This document shows, one piece after another, positions 32,131 through 44,747 of a stretch of 44,747 nt of DNA. A program made the position numbers and the translations under genes. Below the pieces are notes generated by a model. It was not told where the DNA came from, ran no database searches, and saw nothing but the letters and a program-made list of their open reading frames with translations. This stretch comes from Gelatoporia subvermispora B (Eukaryota; Basidiomycota; Agaricomycetes; Polyporales; Gelatoporiaceae), in the NCBI GenBank assembly GCA_000320605.2, contig KB445794.1, positions 2,180,963 to 2,225,709 on the forward strand. Reading direction: 5' to 3'. Within the stretch, counting starts at the first letter, position 1. Each line of letters opens with the position of its first letter.

Positions 32131-32767
32131 AGAGCAGCCCTCACCCACAAGCATCGTTGCAGAGACACGGGCTGAACACTGGCGCAAGCTCCCGGCACAG
32201 AATAAATAGATAATGACGGATAATCAGACCTGCAGCATTGTCGAGGATCTACACACGCAACGATGCGTCGTTTATAACCGTTTCAGCTTGCTTACACTTG
32301 CTTACAGGCGAAGAGGCCAGACGCGGTGCGCGCACGACGGAGGTCAGACGAGAGCATGTTCGATCGACGTGCTGGGCGTTTGTAGCCAAGGGCTACGATG
32401 GGCGTCCGCGTTTATTATGCGCGTTAAGATCACGTTGTAGTGCCATAAGCGGCATTTGAAGCCCGTGTTGTAAACGCGCCTTGACCGGGCCGCGACTAGA
32501 GCATACTAGAACGGACTCTAGCACATCCTCGAGCAGTCTCTCTCCGCCCGCGACTCGTCGAGCCCTCACTGCATTCCTATCCAGCCTTCAATCCCGCATG
32601 ACTTGCATCTGCATTCGTAGCGTTTTGTTCCGGAGTCCCCTCCGTCCCCGTTCTCCCCGGCGTCGTGCTGTGGCAGCATGCAGAGCGCAATATAAGCCGC
32701 CAGGGCTGTGATGCCCGTCAAGAACTTCTACACTCGTTATACACGCCCTAATACTTCTACCCAATTG
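32131..32767. other. Upstream region of the GMC oxidoreductase gene
   Basis: No gene is visible. The last 250 bp are pyrimidine-rich and include GCAATATAAGCC at about 32689, a candidate TATA-like element about 75 bp before the chosen start. An in-frame upstream ATG at 32711 would add 19 residues before the signal peptide. Confidence 0.4.
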
Positions 32768-35311
32768 ATGCGGTCCGTAGGGTCCCTCCTAGCGGCCGTC
32801 TCAATCTGCACATTCGCGGCATGCTACCCAGCTGGTAGCGGCCGCTCCCCCGACGGGCCTCTCCGCGACCTCCGTCGGCAGAACATCGTCCACACCGACC
32901 AGGTCGCCCAGTCCTATGACTTCGTGATCGTCGGCGGGGGGACGAGCGGGCTCGTGCTCGCGTCCCGTCTGTCCGAGGATTCGAACACGACCGTGCTCGT
33001 CCTCGAAGCCGGGGACACCGGCGACGCGGTCAGCAGTTCCATAGGTGCGCTCTACGGCTGCCCGCTCGCGAATCCCACTGACAAAAATGCGAAACGTGCA
33101 GATGTCCCCGGAAACGCGTACTATTCCTCCCTCCTGGGGACCTCGTACGACTGGGCGTACACGACCGTCCCCCAGCCGTCCGCGGGCAACCGCTCGCTCC
33201 CGTGGCCGCGCGGGAAGGTGCTCGGCGGGTCCTCCGCGATAAACGGCATGTACCTCGTGCGGCCCTCTGCGGAAGAGGTCGACGCGTGGTCTAGTATGGT
33301 CGACAGCGGCAGCCAGTGGAGCTGGGACAGCCTCTTCTCTGCTATGAAGACGAGCGAGACGTTCACGCCGCCGAGCCCGCAGATCCAGGCGGAGGGGAAC
33401 ATCCTGTACGATAATTCCAGCCGCGGATTTTCTGGGCCGCTGCATGCGTCGTACCCAGGCTAGTAAGTTCATTCGACCCCGGACACGTGAGCGGTGCTGA
33501 CTGTATGCTACCCGCTAGTATGATGCCAGCTGTGGGTAACTGGACGCAGACACTCAGCGACGTTGGCATACCCGCCACCACGGACGCATACGGCGGCGAC
33601 GGCTGGGGCAGCTTCATCGCCACATCCTCGATCAACCCGAGCAACTGGACACGCTCCTACTCGCGCTCCGCCTACATCGACCCGCTCCCCCCGCGCCCTA
33701 ACCTCGCCATCGTCGCGAACGCCACCGTCACGCGGATCGTCTTCTCGAACACGACCCAGGGAAACTTGACCGCGGTCGCGGTGGAGTATGCGAGTGCGCG
33801 CGGCGCGTCGGCCGCCACTGTCGGCGTGGGCAAGGAGGTCATCCTCGCGAGCGGGGCGATCGGCAGCCCGCACGTCTTGATGCTGAGCGGCGTGGGCCCT
33901 GCTGATGTCCTCCAGGCCGCGGGCGTCCCCGTCCAAGTCGAGTTGCCCGGCGTTGGTCAACATCTCCAGGATCACATTGTACGTCACTCTCAACCGGCCG
34001 AAGGTCCGCACTAACACTCGAAATGATACAGGCCACACAAGTAGTCTGGCAAACGTCAGAACAAACAGCGGCGTCCATTCACGCTGCTAACGCTACCACT
34101 CTGGTCCGTTATAACGTGTTCTAAAATTTATTGCTATATTGGACGCTGACTTATTTCTTACCTACAGCCTGATGGGACGTCCAGTCCGTTCCTCTCCTTC
34201 ATCAATTCCGCAACCGCCTACGCGAATATAACGAATCTACTCGGGGACGGCGCATCCGCCTTCCAGTCACAAATTGCCGGCGAGCTCGCGCAATCCTCCA
34301 TGACCCTCGTGCCAAGCCAGAACCCCGAGGTCGTCGCGGGCTACGAGGCAATCTACAATGTCACCCTGAACCAGTTCCTCATGTCCCCAGTTGGCCAGGT
34401 TGAGATCCTCCTCAGCCTGACAGGCACTGCACTCGGGGCCCAGAGCATTACGATCCAGGCTGCTCTGCAGCACCCCTTCAGGTACTGTCCCCTCAACTTA
34501 GGATCACGGTCTATAGTAACGAGAGATCCGTCTATGTAGCCAGGGCCGTATCTGGATCAACAGCTCCGACCCGTTCGACTACCCGGTGATCGACCCGCAA
34601 TACCTCTCCCACCCCGCAGGTCAGTGCTTCGTTCATTCCAACTGACGTGCCTAATCAGCCGTTTATGCAGACACCGTGATGCTCCGCGAGGGCCTTAAGC
34701 TCGCACGGGCGATTGGGAATACTGCCCCTCTGAGCAGCGCGATGCAGACCGAGCTCGCGCCCGGCCCGTCCGTGAGCTCCGACGACGACTGGGACGCGTG
34801 GCTCGCGACACAGATCCAGACCGAGTACCACCCGTCGTGCTCGTGTGCGATGCTGCCGCAGTCCCAGGGAGGAGTCGTGGATGCGAACCTGAAGGTGTAC
34901 GGACTCGGTGCGTTTGACTCGTGGTTCTATATGTGGGATGGATTGCTTATGAAGTGGGTCCGTAGCGAACGTGCGTGTGGCAGACGCGTCCGTGTTCCCC
35001 ATTCAATTCGCAGCGCATGTGCGTACTTATTTTCTTCGCGTTTGTACTTGCGTAGTTCACATTTGCGTGTTCCGCCGTAGCTTCAAGCGCCGACGTACGG
35101 GCTTGCGGAACAGGCTGCCCAACTCATACGTAATACTTACAACGGTGCCAGTTCATCTTCCTCCACATCCTCGTCTTCATCAGGCAGCATATCGCCGACG
35201 ACATCGCCATCGAGCGATCGCAGTAATGCGGCAGTCTCATACGGGCCTGGATCTCAGACATTTTCTGTCGCCAGCGCGGTGCTGCTGGTACTCGTTTCTC
35301 AGCTTTTCTAG
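32768..35311 (+). CDS. Secreted GMC oxidoreductase with GPI-like C-terminal tail
   Basis: Eight exons (32768-33462, 33519-33978, 34032-34103, 34168-34481, 34540-34619, 34671-34907, 34966-35018, 35081-35311) give about 713 residues. A signal peptide (MRSVGSLLAAVSICTFAAC) precedes the FAD-binding motif FVIVGGGTSGLVLASRL (about 52-68) with VLVLEAGD. GMC signature 1 (WPRGKVLGGSSAING) and signature 2 (SGAIGSPHVLMLSGVGP) are present. The two active-site regions are YHPSCSCAML and ADASVFPIQFAAHLQAPTYG, each with its histidine. The enzyme family oxidises alcohols or sugars and makes hydrogen peroxide or reduces quinones; the substrate cannot be read from sequence. The C-terminus is a Ser/Thr linker plus the hydrophobic tail TFSVASAVLLVLVSQLF, as in GPI-anchored cell-surface proteins. 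Several N-glycosylation sites are visible. The start at 32768 gives the best signal peptide. Confidence 0.92.
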
Positions 35312-35732
35312 TGAGACAGACTCGTGGAGTCATTCCTGTCGTTTCTTTTTCGTTCAGATTTGTTGTAGGACATTTGCTTACGCCATCGGACAATTTGACG
35401 GTGCTCTCGCACGGACTTCTGTAGTTTATACCCTATACAACAGTGATATCACGTACCATATCCCGTATAGTACATAGCTGCTTTGCACCCACGCCTCTGA
35501 TCTCAATCATGATGTCGAACCGGACAGTGTTTTTGCGTGATTTGGATGTTGTTTTGTGGGTTTGTACAGGGGAATTGTGGTATGCTGCTACACTACGTAA
35601 ACACTTTGCTACAGTGATGGTGGAGATTCTAGAGGTGACCAGCGCCGCACCAAAACGCCGGCGGCGATGCGTAACATGAGAGTCGTGGAGTCAAAAGTCC
35701 TGAAAGCGAGATCCGTGCCGTGTCCCTGCACA
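35312..35732. other. Convergent intergenic region
   Basis: It lies between the 3' ends of the GMC oxidoreductase (+) and the BCS1-like gene (-). Nothing coding was recognised. It should contain both polyadenylation regions. Confidence 0.4.
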
Positions 35733-37733
35733 TCATGCAGAGCCACCGGCCACAGCCGGCACACCGGCCGCCTCGCTCCTCTGCGACTTTGACTCCTTCC
35801 CCGCGAGCTCCTCCGCAACCCATGCGTGCACTTGCTCGACCGCGTCCTGTGGGCGCGTCTTGTGGCGCATGAGGTACCCCTGCAAACTCGCCATCGAGAA
35901 CACACGCTCCGGAATCGCGGCTGCGAACAGCGCCGCGAGCGCGCGGCCCTCTTCCTCTGTCAGTCGCGGCCCGCGCACTGAGTGCGAGCTCCCCGCGTAT
36001 CGGGGCTTGGGCTTTTCGCAGTCGTCGGACGCCTCGGACGGGTCGGGTGTCGGCGGGCGCAGGTCGATGAGGTCGCCCACGGGCGCGTCGTCACACCCGG
36101 AGTCGGACGACGCGGCGGAGTGGGCCTTCTCCTTTTCCTTCTCGCGCACCTTGTCCTTGTCCTGGGGCGCGGCCTCGGTCTTGGTGGGCATGTAGAAGCG
36201 CTTGAAGAGCTCGTGCGCCTGGTAGCGGCTCGCAAGCTTGAACTCTATGTGCAGGTCCATGCGCCCGGGGCGGCACAGCGCGGGGTCGAGCGCGGTGTAG
36301 CAGTTCGTCGTCGCGAAGAGCACGCGGCCCTCCTGCGCGCCGACGCCGTCGAGTGCATTCAGCAGCCCGCTCAGCGTCACGCGGCTCGTGGACGTCTCCT
36401 CGTCCTTCTCGCGCGGCTTGTCCTCGTCCTCGGGCTCGCCTGGCGTGGTGGGAGTTTTCTCGAGCTTGCGCTTCACGCCCCGGTGGAATGCGGCGTCGAT
36501 GTCTTCCATGAGTACGATGCACTGCTCGGGCAGACTCGAGATCAGCTCGTTGAGCGAGGCGTCGTCGAGGCCCATGCGCGATAGAGAGACGATGTACACG
36601 TCCAGCTCGAGCTCGCCGGCGAGACTCTGGATGATCGAGGTCTTTCCGGTACCTGGTGCGCCGTACTATCGTAGAGTTGGTGGGACAGCATTCCAAGAGT
36701 AACAACAAACTCACAAGGAGGTAACCGCGACGGAAGGGAATCCCTCTTTCCGAGTACCACGATTTGCTGTTCAGGAAGTCGCGCGCATCATCAAGGAGGA
36801 GATCCTTCACTCCGGGGTCGAGAATGATAGAGTTCATGGGGCGCTTGGGACGCGACGCCATGTGTTTCCAGTCATTCGACCTAGATGACTCAGGTTAGGG
36901 TATGGCTTCGCAGAATTGACAATGAGTCAACGTACGTGCTAGCAGTATAGATCGAGATGAGACCCTCCTCTGCCTCCATGTACGTCCTGCGGCATTCGAG
37001 AAGGAACTTGTTCAGGACATCATGGTCGCGGGTCAAGAAGCTGCAGGTGGCCATGTCGGATATTGTGGAATCACACTAGGATTACGACGTACCTAATTGT
37101 CAGGGTGTCCTTAGTCCAGTACGTGTGCTGCCGTTCCTCTGAGCGACTGATCCACATGTAGCGACGTCGGTACCAGGAGCTGTATGTAGTAGACTTGGAG
37201 GGCAGCAGGCTCATGCGGCGTGCTGTCGCCTCGTCATCCTCCTCTCCCAGTACAGGAACGGCGGGGGAGTTGAGGCCAAAAGTTCGCGTAGAAACCTCAA
37301 TAGTGCGCGCATTTTCTGCCAGAAAACGTTATATCAGCATCTACGGGTAGATACGCACGGACAGCGGCACTCACTCCATGAAGGGTGCTTTGAGAGCCAG
37401 AACATGACCCAATCTGGAAATTGATCAGGAGTATTAGACGTAAACAAAATCATCGCACGCACTAAAACTATCATCCCCATCATTGAAGGTCGCGGTGAGC
37501 CAGAAGCTTTCGATGAAAGTATTCCACCAGGTGAAGAAACATCTCCGGCAAGTTTCGATAGCGCCACCGATCACGAAAAGTTTGAACCAGTCCCGCAGCG
37601 CACCCATGGAAACAAGTGTGGTGAGGAGAGTAAGGATGTCAGTTGGTAGGACCTGTTGTGGCGCAGGAGTTGAAGTGAACGTAGCATTCTGCGCAGGCGC
37701 AGTGCTATTGAAGTCTGGAGCAAAAGAGCCCAT
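35733..37733 (-). CDS. BCS1-like AAA ATPase
   Basis: Six exons (37733-37463, 37413-37375, 37315-37093, 37040-36936, 36880-36715, 36665-35733) give 578 residues. An N-terminal hydrophobic helix (LRDWFKLFVIGGAIE) is followed by the BCS1-specific region: WVMFWLSKHPSW, NARTIEVSTRTFG, WYRRRYMWISRSEERQ and KRPMNSIILDPGVKDLLL. The AAA domain has Walker A GAPGTGKTS (270-278), Walker B CIVLMEDIDAAF (about 317-328), LFATTN and RPGRMDLHIEF. Family knowledge: yeast Bcs1 translocates the Rieske protein across the mitochondrial inner membrane. Basidiomycetes carry many divergent paralogs, so this one may have another role. A charged insert (GVKRKLEKTPTTPG... PREKDEETSTSR) separates Walker B from the next helix, and a second charged, Ser-rich linker interrupts the C-terminal part; both look disordered. 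Confidence 0.9.
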
Positions 37734-38711
37734 GGCTGCGAGAAGGCCGCCGAAGAGCTGAGTGGTATCCAGGATGATAGGAGATTTAAGAGCAGAGGCC
37801 TGTGGCCGGTGTCTGTTCTCCGTTGTTCCGACGATCTTTTATATGACAGCTCGAATGGTGAGTAAAGTCCCGCTGATCTCGCCGAGGACTCAGGCGCATT
37901 CATCGGAACCGCCCCTCGCCGCCGGCGTGGCCCATATGAGTCAGTGCATCATGTCCCTAAAGCTTCCACAGGCGCATTCCAGCGAAAGGGCTCGGAAAGG
38001 GCCGCTCACAAACGGCGAGATAGCGTGAGATTTGCGGGTAAGCATAGCCTTGTATAGCCAAAAAGCCCGGCTAGAAACGCTTTTATCGTCGACTGCGTTG
38101 TACCGCTCAGCGTATTAAGGTTTCCACAAACTTTGCATCAGTGATTGGAGCAGCAAAGGACCCTTCGGATGGAACAACAAGCGTGCAAATTGACGATCCC
38201 GTAGTTTGCACCGGACGAGTCATCGCAATAGGAAGCGCTCACGCCAGGCTGTGCAACGAGGTGCACCCTCACTTGGGCGTGACTCTTGTAGTGGTGAGCG
38301 GTGTCGCGAAAACGTTGAAGATCGTCTCGAGAATCTCGAGAATACCTTTCAAGCGTACCTGTGCGTGGATATCGGACTGCAGACGTCTCCGAGTCACAGG
38401 AATGGAGAGAAGACAGGCACGAGCTGCATCGAATACGTGTACCCCCAATCAAACTGCCAAGCCAGAATCTGCTGGATATCGAGTATGAACTTCCGGTCAT
38501 ATAGTTGCAGATTGCTAAGCTGAGAGCACTAGGATCACGAGCGTACTGCGCACAGAATCCCTAGAGGTGCAAGAGGTCAGATGGTGGTGACCAACCAAGG
38601 ACAACAGGCGCTTGTGTGTCTCAGGGTGACGGCAAGTCGCTGACTTGCTCCCATTCTCCGTCTTGTCACCTATCCTCGTTCCTTGTACAGCACACACTTC
38701 CCGTCTAAACA
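37734..38711. promoter_or_regulatory. Divergent region between the BCS1-like and second cytidine deaminase genes
   Basis: The two flanking genes point away from each other. Short overlapping frames exist (38138-38523) but none is convincing. The last 60 bp before 38712 are pyrimidine-rich. Promoter function is inferred from position only. Confidence 0.35.
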
Positions 38712-39461
<750 letters not shown>

Positions 39462-39661
39462 GCATCAGTCGACGGATGGCGCCGCTTCGGCTTGAAGGGA
39501 AGAATAATGCACGGTACTCTCCGTCCACACAGTGTAACATTACGAAATCCATCCATGAATACATATCTGGATATCAGTCACACCTTGATCCGTGAACCTG
39601 GACCAGGCAAATAGCGAGCACTGAACACAGCTAGATCCTATCAGCATCTGGGCGCTGACCA

Positions 39662-40448
39662 TCAACATGGACTATTCACAACATCGGTAGTATAACGGCC
39701 ACCGGTGATCTCCTGGGAAGGCCCCGATGCCCGGGAATCATCAAAACCCGGATTACTCTCCTTGATGATTGCATTTAGGGAGGCTTTGACCTCTGCCGCG
39801 ATCTTGCTGGCTCTGCGGACAAAGAGGTATGCCCGCAAGATTAGCCCTGCATTCGAAACGCAATTAAGGACAGCTCGCCTTACACCCTGCCTTGTATGCA
39901 GTCTTGACGTCTTTCCAACCATTACCAGGTGCGACTATCCAAAATGTCAGACCCAGCTTCACAGTTTCCATCACCGCGCTTGAATCCCATTGATTCCTGC
40001 GGCGAGCTCGAGAACGCAAGACGGACATTCACGAGGCCGAGCTCCGTTCACGTCTTCAAGTCATTGATCATGTACGGGAATTAGTCCCCCCAGGCTTGTA
40101 CACCCGGAGCGCAATGAGCTCCTCGCGACCTCTCTTCTCGCCTCCTTCTGCGCTCCTGCATGAACCCGCGCAGAACATCACGGGCAAGAATGCCGGGTCG
40201 GCCTGCAGGTAGAAGTCCACGCGCGCCGCATGCACGGCGAGCCGCACCCTGTCGCCCAGGCGCAAGCCCGCGAGATACGTCGAGACAACGCCAAGGGACT
40301 GTTGCGCGACACCGAAGCACGCGGGCGCGGAGGGGACGCTGAGTGTCGGGGTCACGTACTGCGCGTGCAAGAGCGGCGAAAATGAGATGGCATCGCGGCA
40401 ATTTGCCCATTCTTCGCTCCGAGATGTACGAGGCTTGTCGTGATACAT
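39662..40448 (-). pseudogene. Reductase-domain remnant of a CYP505-type P450-reductase fusion
   Basis: The minus strand reads ATVPWRCLDVSRGLAP in one frame and STYLAGLRLGDRVRLAVHAA, DFYLQADPAFLPVMFCAGS in another, then RGFMQERRRR, REELIALRVYKP, TELGLVNVRLAFSSSP and a C-terminal AEVKASLNAIIKESNPGFDD with EITGGRYTTDVV. The order matches the FAD/NADPH half of self-sufficient fungal P450s (CYP505, P450foxy/BM3 type), where CAGSGLAPFRGFxQER binds NADPH. Here the motif is split by a frame change, and the haem domain and FMN domain are absent upstream. It is a decayed 3' fragment. A related NADPH-dependent diflavin reductase is the alternative source. Confidence 0.65.
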
Positions 40449-41229
40449 AATAGATCAACTCTTAATCTGCCAATGTTCTCAGCGACATGTAAGGTGAGTA
40501 TGATTGTGGATCTACGCCTCTTTCTACCGAGAGTCCTAGTCGTGCAAAAATTCTGCGCACATCCCTATCGTGTTCAAAGGCAAACTGGACATGGTTGGGC
40601 CAGCAAGCTAGAATACGAGAATAAATAAGGTACATTGCTGGATGCTACCCCAGTACGGTAGTCATGTGTTCCGTGTAAGTTAAGTTCTGGGGATCACCCA
40701 AACAGAGCTCTTAACAAAGAATTCCACAGGAAAATAGCTCACAAACGTGCCGCTTGGTTTTAACTTACAATCACTTTGCCAATGACGGTATCCGGCTGGC
40801 GTAGGATGTCTGCACGGTCTGCGCCTCATGCGCCTGCTGCATGAGAGCCGGATGTTTGGAAGCGATTTACCTTTAACATCAAACCGGACCAGGTTCCTAT
40901 GCCCTCGTCGAACGCCCGTGGATGCCGCGTTTCCTGGAACTTTTTGTAGGGAGACTCAGAGCGCCTTCGTGCAACGCTGACGTAGCAACGCAAATGGGAA
41001 AGGACGTCAGTACTACGCACGCAGCTCTGAAGCCAAGAAATGCGATGCAGAGAGATTCTAGTATAGCTGTCAGAAATGTCCAATGACATCGAAAACAAGT
41101 CGCCGTAGATATGTACTACACCAGAGGACAGAAGTGTTCCACTTTTACAACACTATATAACACAACATAACAAACCCAGATTTGTTGAGCACCATGACCC
41201 CTGAATAGCCCTGAGGTCAAAGGGTTTTG
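40449..41229. other. Intergenic region, no gene recognised
   Basis: A 90-codon minus-strand frame at 40826-41098 begins MFSMSLDISDSYTRIS and has no family resemblance that I can name. The segment may include remains of the upstream part of the reductase fusion, but no haem-binding Cys motif was seen. Confidence 0.35.
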
Positions 41230-42958
41230 TCACGAGATGTCGCACGTCTGAACATCAGCGCAAGTCGTAGAGTCATCTGCTCGAGTAATGGCCTTCTCGG
41301 GATCTTCTGCTCGGCCCTCGCCGACACTTGCAAGAGGAGTCGGGTCGAAAGCCAGGTCCTGGCTTCCATGACATTCATCAATGTCTTCTGACAGCCAGAT
41401 TGTATTTTCTTCGTTATCCAGGGGCTCGCCAAAATTGCCGACGAAAGATGCGAATCTGACGCTGGAGAGTTGCGCGCGCACGAATGACGGGCAGTCGAGC
41501 TCGGAACCCGACCGTGTGCAATCCGCCTGGCGAAGGTTCATGAGAAATCGGGATATGGTAATGGACGTGAGTCTAGTGAATGTCAAGTTCAGCTCAAACG
41601 ATCATAGCCGGAGCCTCAACGTACGGAGACATGATGGTACTGAAATAGTTGAGGTCCTACGTGCACTTCTGAGTAACAAAAACACGGACTGAGATGTTCG
41701 ACTTACCTGAGTTATCCATCCCGCTAGAGTGAGAAGATTTAAACCGAGTAGTATACTACGTAGATGTGTCGTTTTAGTTGTGCAGTCGATCCAACAGAAT
41801 CGGATAACTCACACGAAATACGCAAGACCTAAATGAGCCGGCATTAGTATCGAGAATCGTTGATTTGGGAACGACTAACCGTCTCGGAGTACAACGGTGG
41901 CGAGAGGAGCCTTAACCCCAGCTCGATTCGCGTCCATCTTGATTCCAAATACCTTTTGACACGTGATAAACAGGACAATGATATCAGCTGCGATGCCACT
42001 GCAGCCGCTGATGGCCGGCACTAGGAGATGCTCGATGTCACATACAAGGAGGAATGATACGGGTCAACTCACAGCTGAGACGTGATTCCAGTAAGTCAGA
42101 GTCGGTGGAGCGTTCATGAAACTCACATAGTCGTAGTGGTCCGGCTGGGGTTTAGGATGGCAGTCTCACACATGGAGCCTATTATGGGCATTGCCTGGGT
42201 GAAGATGTGCTCGACGACAAATGATGTATACTGAAGCGTACATTGTCAGCAATGTTGTGTCAATTGCGATAAAACACACGTCCTACAGCGTTGATTCCGA
42301 CAGGGACAGAAGCCAGTAAGAAAATAAGAGTGGGCATTTGCCACTTTCCGCCGTTTATAGCACATACTCGTACTGCCGAAAATGCTGTCGAGGTCACAAT
42401 CAGTATCTACACTTGGATGATCCGCGTGGAACCGTACCAGCCCAGACAGTAAATTGAATGAGGGAAATGATCTTCTCAAAATAGGCGATTGCAACACATC
42501 TGGAGCATACAAGATTAGGCACGCAATATTGCCGAAGGGCAGTCGAAGAACCTCTGAGTAGTGGGTTGGCGTACAGTGTCAGACTAGCTGTTCAGGGTCA
42601 CTCACTGTTTCACTCTGTAGAAATTCGGATTCAATTTTGAGCTGAATATTGGTTGCGAGAAAGACCCATATTGCCCATGCCAGTGCGATGTACCGGTTTA
42701 GATGGAAAAGCACGGTCACTGCGTTCAGCCTACGACCCCAAACCAGGTTCACTTCACTGCCGAAAGTGATCACATATTCGTACAGGACAACGCCTGCAAA
42801 GGGTCAGCTTGACGAAACATCTATGCGATATGATTCCTACATGCTGATGTGATTTGAAGATAATTAGAGTCCCGCCTGGGGTAGACTGTTTGCATGTCGA
42901 TCAAACTGGTATGGTGCATGGCCACTTACACCGACCGAAGCCACTCTGCAAGTATCAT
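41230..42958 (-). CDS. DUF6533-type multi-pass membrane protein
   Basis: Exon 1 (42958-42930) and exons 42875-42841 and 42793-42606 join in frame to MILAEWLRSVRDSNYLQITS, CVVLYEYVITFGSEVNLVWG and NRYIALAWAIWVFL. Later exons encode CVAIAYFEKIISLIQFTVWA, VRVCAINGGKWQMPTLIFLL, FITCQKVFGIKMDANRAGVK, ATVVLRDG and LLGLNLLTLAGWITQ. The last block has TSITISRFLMNLRQA before a hydrophilic tail. This is the order of the seven-helix DUF6533 family, large in Agaricomycetes and of unknown function, with a receptor-like topology. I could not reconcile the phase at two junctions (about 42.50-42.61 and 41.58-41.70 kb). Either small exons were missed or the gene is damaged. Confidence 0.65.
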
Positions 42959-44747
42959 GGAGAGCAGAGCAGCGTTGGGTTCGTCTCGGAGAGACATTGT
43001 CAAGTACTGCTCTTTGTCTCATGTTTGAGCGGTATATATATCGGGATCGGTGAAGTTGGGGGGACTGAACCCCCTTGCACTTGTTCAAACTTAAGATGAC
43101 AGACGATCAGATTCCCAGCCACGCAGCACAAGGCAAGGCGGAAATTAACATATTCCTTTGGACACTTACGCGTAGATTTCTCAATCATAGGAGGCCTAGT
43201 GGTTTACAGTACAGCTCGTGGCGGGGTTTCTGTAGACGCGGCTTCGAAAACGACTGAATGCGATACATCCACCGTCTCGCATTACTACATCTTAGCAGTG
43301 TCATATTGACGTGGTCTTATGGCAAATGGAAGGCAGAAAAAGAGGTGGTGGCGATAGACAGATGGATCCTAGGAGTGGAGTATACCTCCGGCTAAACGGA
43401 CGACAGGGCTGAGCAAGGCGATGCCCAATGGTGTGGATTCCCGCGAACCGATGAGCGATAATAGATCTCGCAGATCATCCGTGACATAGCATGTGGACCT
43501 GCCACAATGAAAAGTGGTACCGAGTGGCTGTGCCAAGAATACTGCTGAACGTTTGAGCACCAGTAGACACGAATCATTCACTGGGTGAGATTATCCCAGA
43601 GCGCTAGAGACGATGTGCTGTGTCGGTTCGAGCGCTTGTGTAGAGATAAACTTACTTTCTGTTAGAGTATGATCTTCGAGCTCCCAGGTGACCATATCAC
43701 GCCCGAGAGAAGTGGCTGGAGTACATCGCACCTCTGCTTCTCATAGTAGACACCATATCGAGTAGAGCCCTGGCCACGCCCATAATGACCCCGAGGATTT
43801 GAGAAAAAGACAGCGGGAGCGGCAAACGTTCGATGAGCCAACAACTCTGCTCATGCCATATGATGCCGACCGACGGTGGTGCTGCTAGACTAAGTACGAT
43901 GAGCTTGGAAGGGTCGAGAAAGTGCGCGCAGGTTGGCGCCCAATCGAGACATATGCACGTGACTTTGCCTAGCGCAGCCTAAAGGACGTGCCAGTCCCAC
44001 CTCAGTCCGGACATCTTCCGCTTACGTAATGTACTTCCTAGGCTGCTAATGTGCACGGGCGCCAAGGCCCTTTGAGGTCCCATCCCCCCGAGGCCTCCTC
44101 GACGTTCCGTGTCCTGCTGCCGCCGCTAGCATCTCGATATCATCGTGAATATCGGAAGTGATGTAGGATCTCGACCACGGATACACCGTGAGCTGTATTT
44201 TGCCAGGACTGTTGGCGCATCGGTCGGGGCTCGGACTACGTCATCTGCAGACCTTATATTACAATAGATACATCAAGACAGCGAGATATCAAGACGGACG
44301 ACTCGCGAGGAGACGGAGGGAGGACTCGGGGAGGGACCTAGATACTCTACTTGACATTGTAAGAAACTATCTACGGAACGACACGGTGTAAAGCAATACG
44401 GAGCTGGGACGATATAGTCATAGATAACTAGAACGGCACGAGGGAGGGTATATGCACTGCACAAGCTGCATTGAAAGTACACGAACAAGCGGACAAGCGG
44501 GGGATCACACCAAGAGGACACAACGGGAGTGAGAGTGAATACAGAGACGCTATCACATCATACCATCGCCGCTCGGCATGATGCTTTGGATGCACGCGAG
44601 CGGCGCAAGCGAGGGCGACAAGAGGATACGTACATTCGCAAGAAACGAGCGGGGGACTCGGGAGAGCAGTCTCAGACAGGCACAAGAAGACGAGTAGGGT
44701 CTGCAGATGATCTCGGATGGCGGGTATCGATGCTGAAGCAATTGGAA
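42959..44747. other. Terminal region without a recognisable gene
   Basis: Short frames occur on both strands (for example minus 43662-43844 with FSNPRGHYGRGQGSTRYGVY) but no domain, splice pattern or repeat is convincing. From 44270 to the end the plus strand is purine-rich (GGAGACGGAGGGAGGACTC and similar), which may be the 5' region of a minus-strand gene beyond the window. No tRNA or mobile-element end was seen. Confidence 0.35.

Noticed and set aside
39672..39745. tRNA-like start (GGTAGTATAACGG)
   Set aside because: No acceptor stem or T-arm can be formed, and the stretch is the reverse of a reductase C-terminal frame (GGRYTTDVV).

Overview
The window looks like nuclear DNA of a filamentous basidiomycete, probably an Agaricomycete. 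The genes carry many short GT-AG introns, mostly 46-105 nt. Several families are typical of that group: a DUF6533 membrane protein, a BCS1-like AAA ATPase family member, a glycosylphosphatidylinositol-type GMC oxidoreductase and a remnant of a CYP505-type P450 reductase. No bacterial signals (operons, Shine-Dalgarno sites) are seen. Families were assigned by reading the translations, not by a database search.

Left third (1 to about 17 kb): a mobile-element and pseudogene zone. It opens with a D,D35E integrase-core gene broken by one stop codon (128-2012). Next is a convergent cyclin-like gene (2119-3988) split by a 645-bp hAT-type non-autonomous element with a perfect 8-bp target duplication. 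An unrecognised multi-exon gene follows (4262-6212). From 6.3 to 13 kb there is a mosaic of truncated copies of ordinary host genes, all on the minus strand and with introns retained: COP9 signalosome subunit 5, mitochondrial EF-Tu, an unidentified promoter plus N-terminus, NAA15 (N-acetyltransferase subunit), Mn-superoxide dismutase and NAD-glutamate dehydrogenase. Two 365-bp direct repeats punctuate the mosaic. The zone ends with an intact 957-residue protein whose C-terminal half resembles a HECT ubiquitin ligase (13670-16906).

Middle (18.7-28.5 kb): compact ordinary genes. These are a membrane-anchored J-domain protein (+), a cytidine deaminase (-), the dolichyl-phosphate glucosyltransferase ALG5 (+), an Smr-domain membrane protein with an apparent frame break (+), and an 824-residue conserved-looking protein of unknown function (-). 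Just beyond the stop of the last lies a five-copy spaced 25-bp motif.

Right part: 28.5-32.7 kb has no convincing gene but holds a degenerate tandem duplication with a unit of about 600 bp. It is followed by a secreted GMC oxidoreductase with a GPI-like tail (+), a BCS1-like AAA ATPase (-), a second cytidine deaminase (+) with the same intron positions as the first, a degraded CYP505-type reductase fragment (-) and a DUF6533 membrane protein (-). The last 1.8 kb shows nothing I can name.

The genes do not form a pathway. The most interesting material is the mosaic of captured host-gene fragments, the integrase and HECT-like genes, and the divergent cytidine deaminase that has lost the usual ribose-contact residues.
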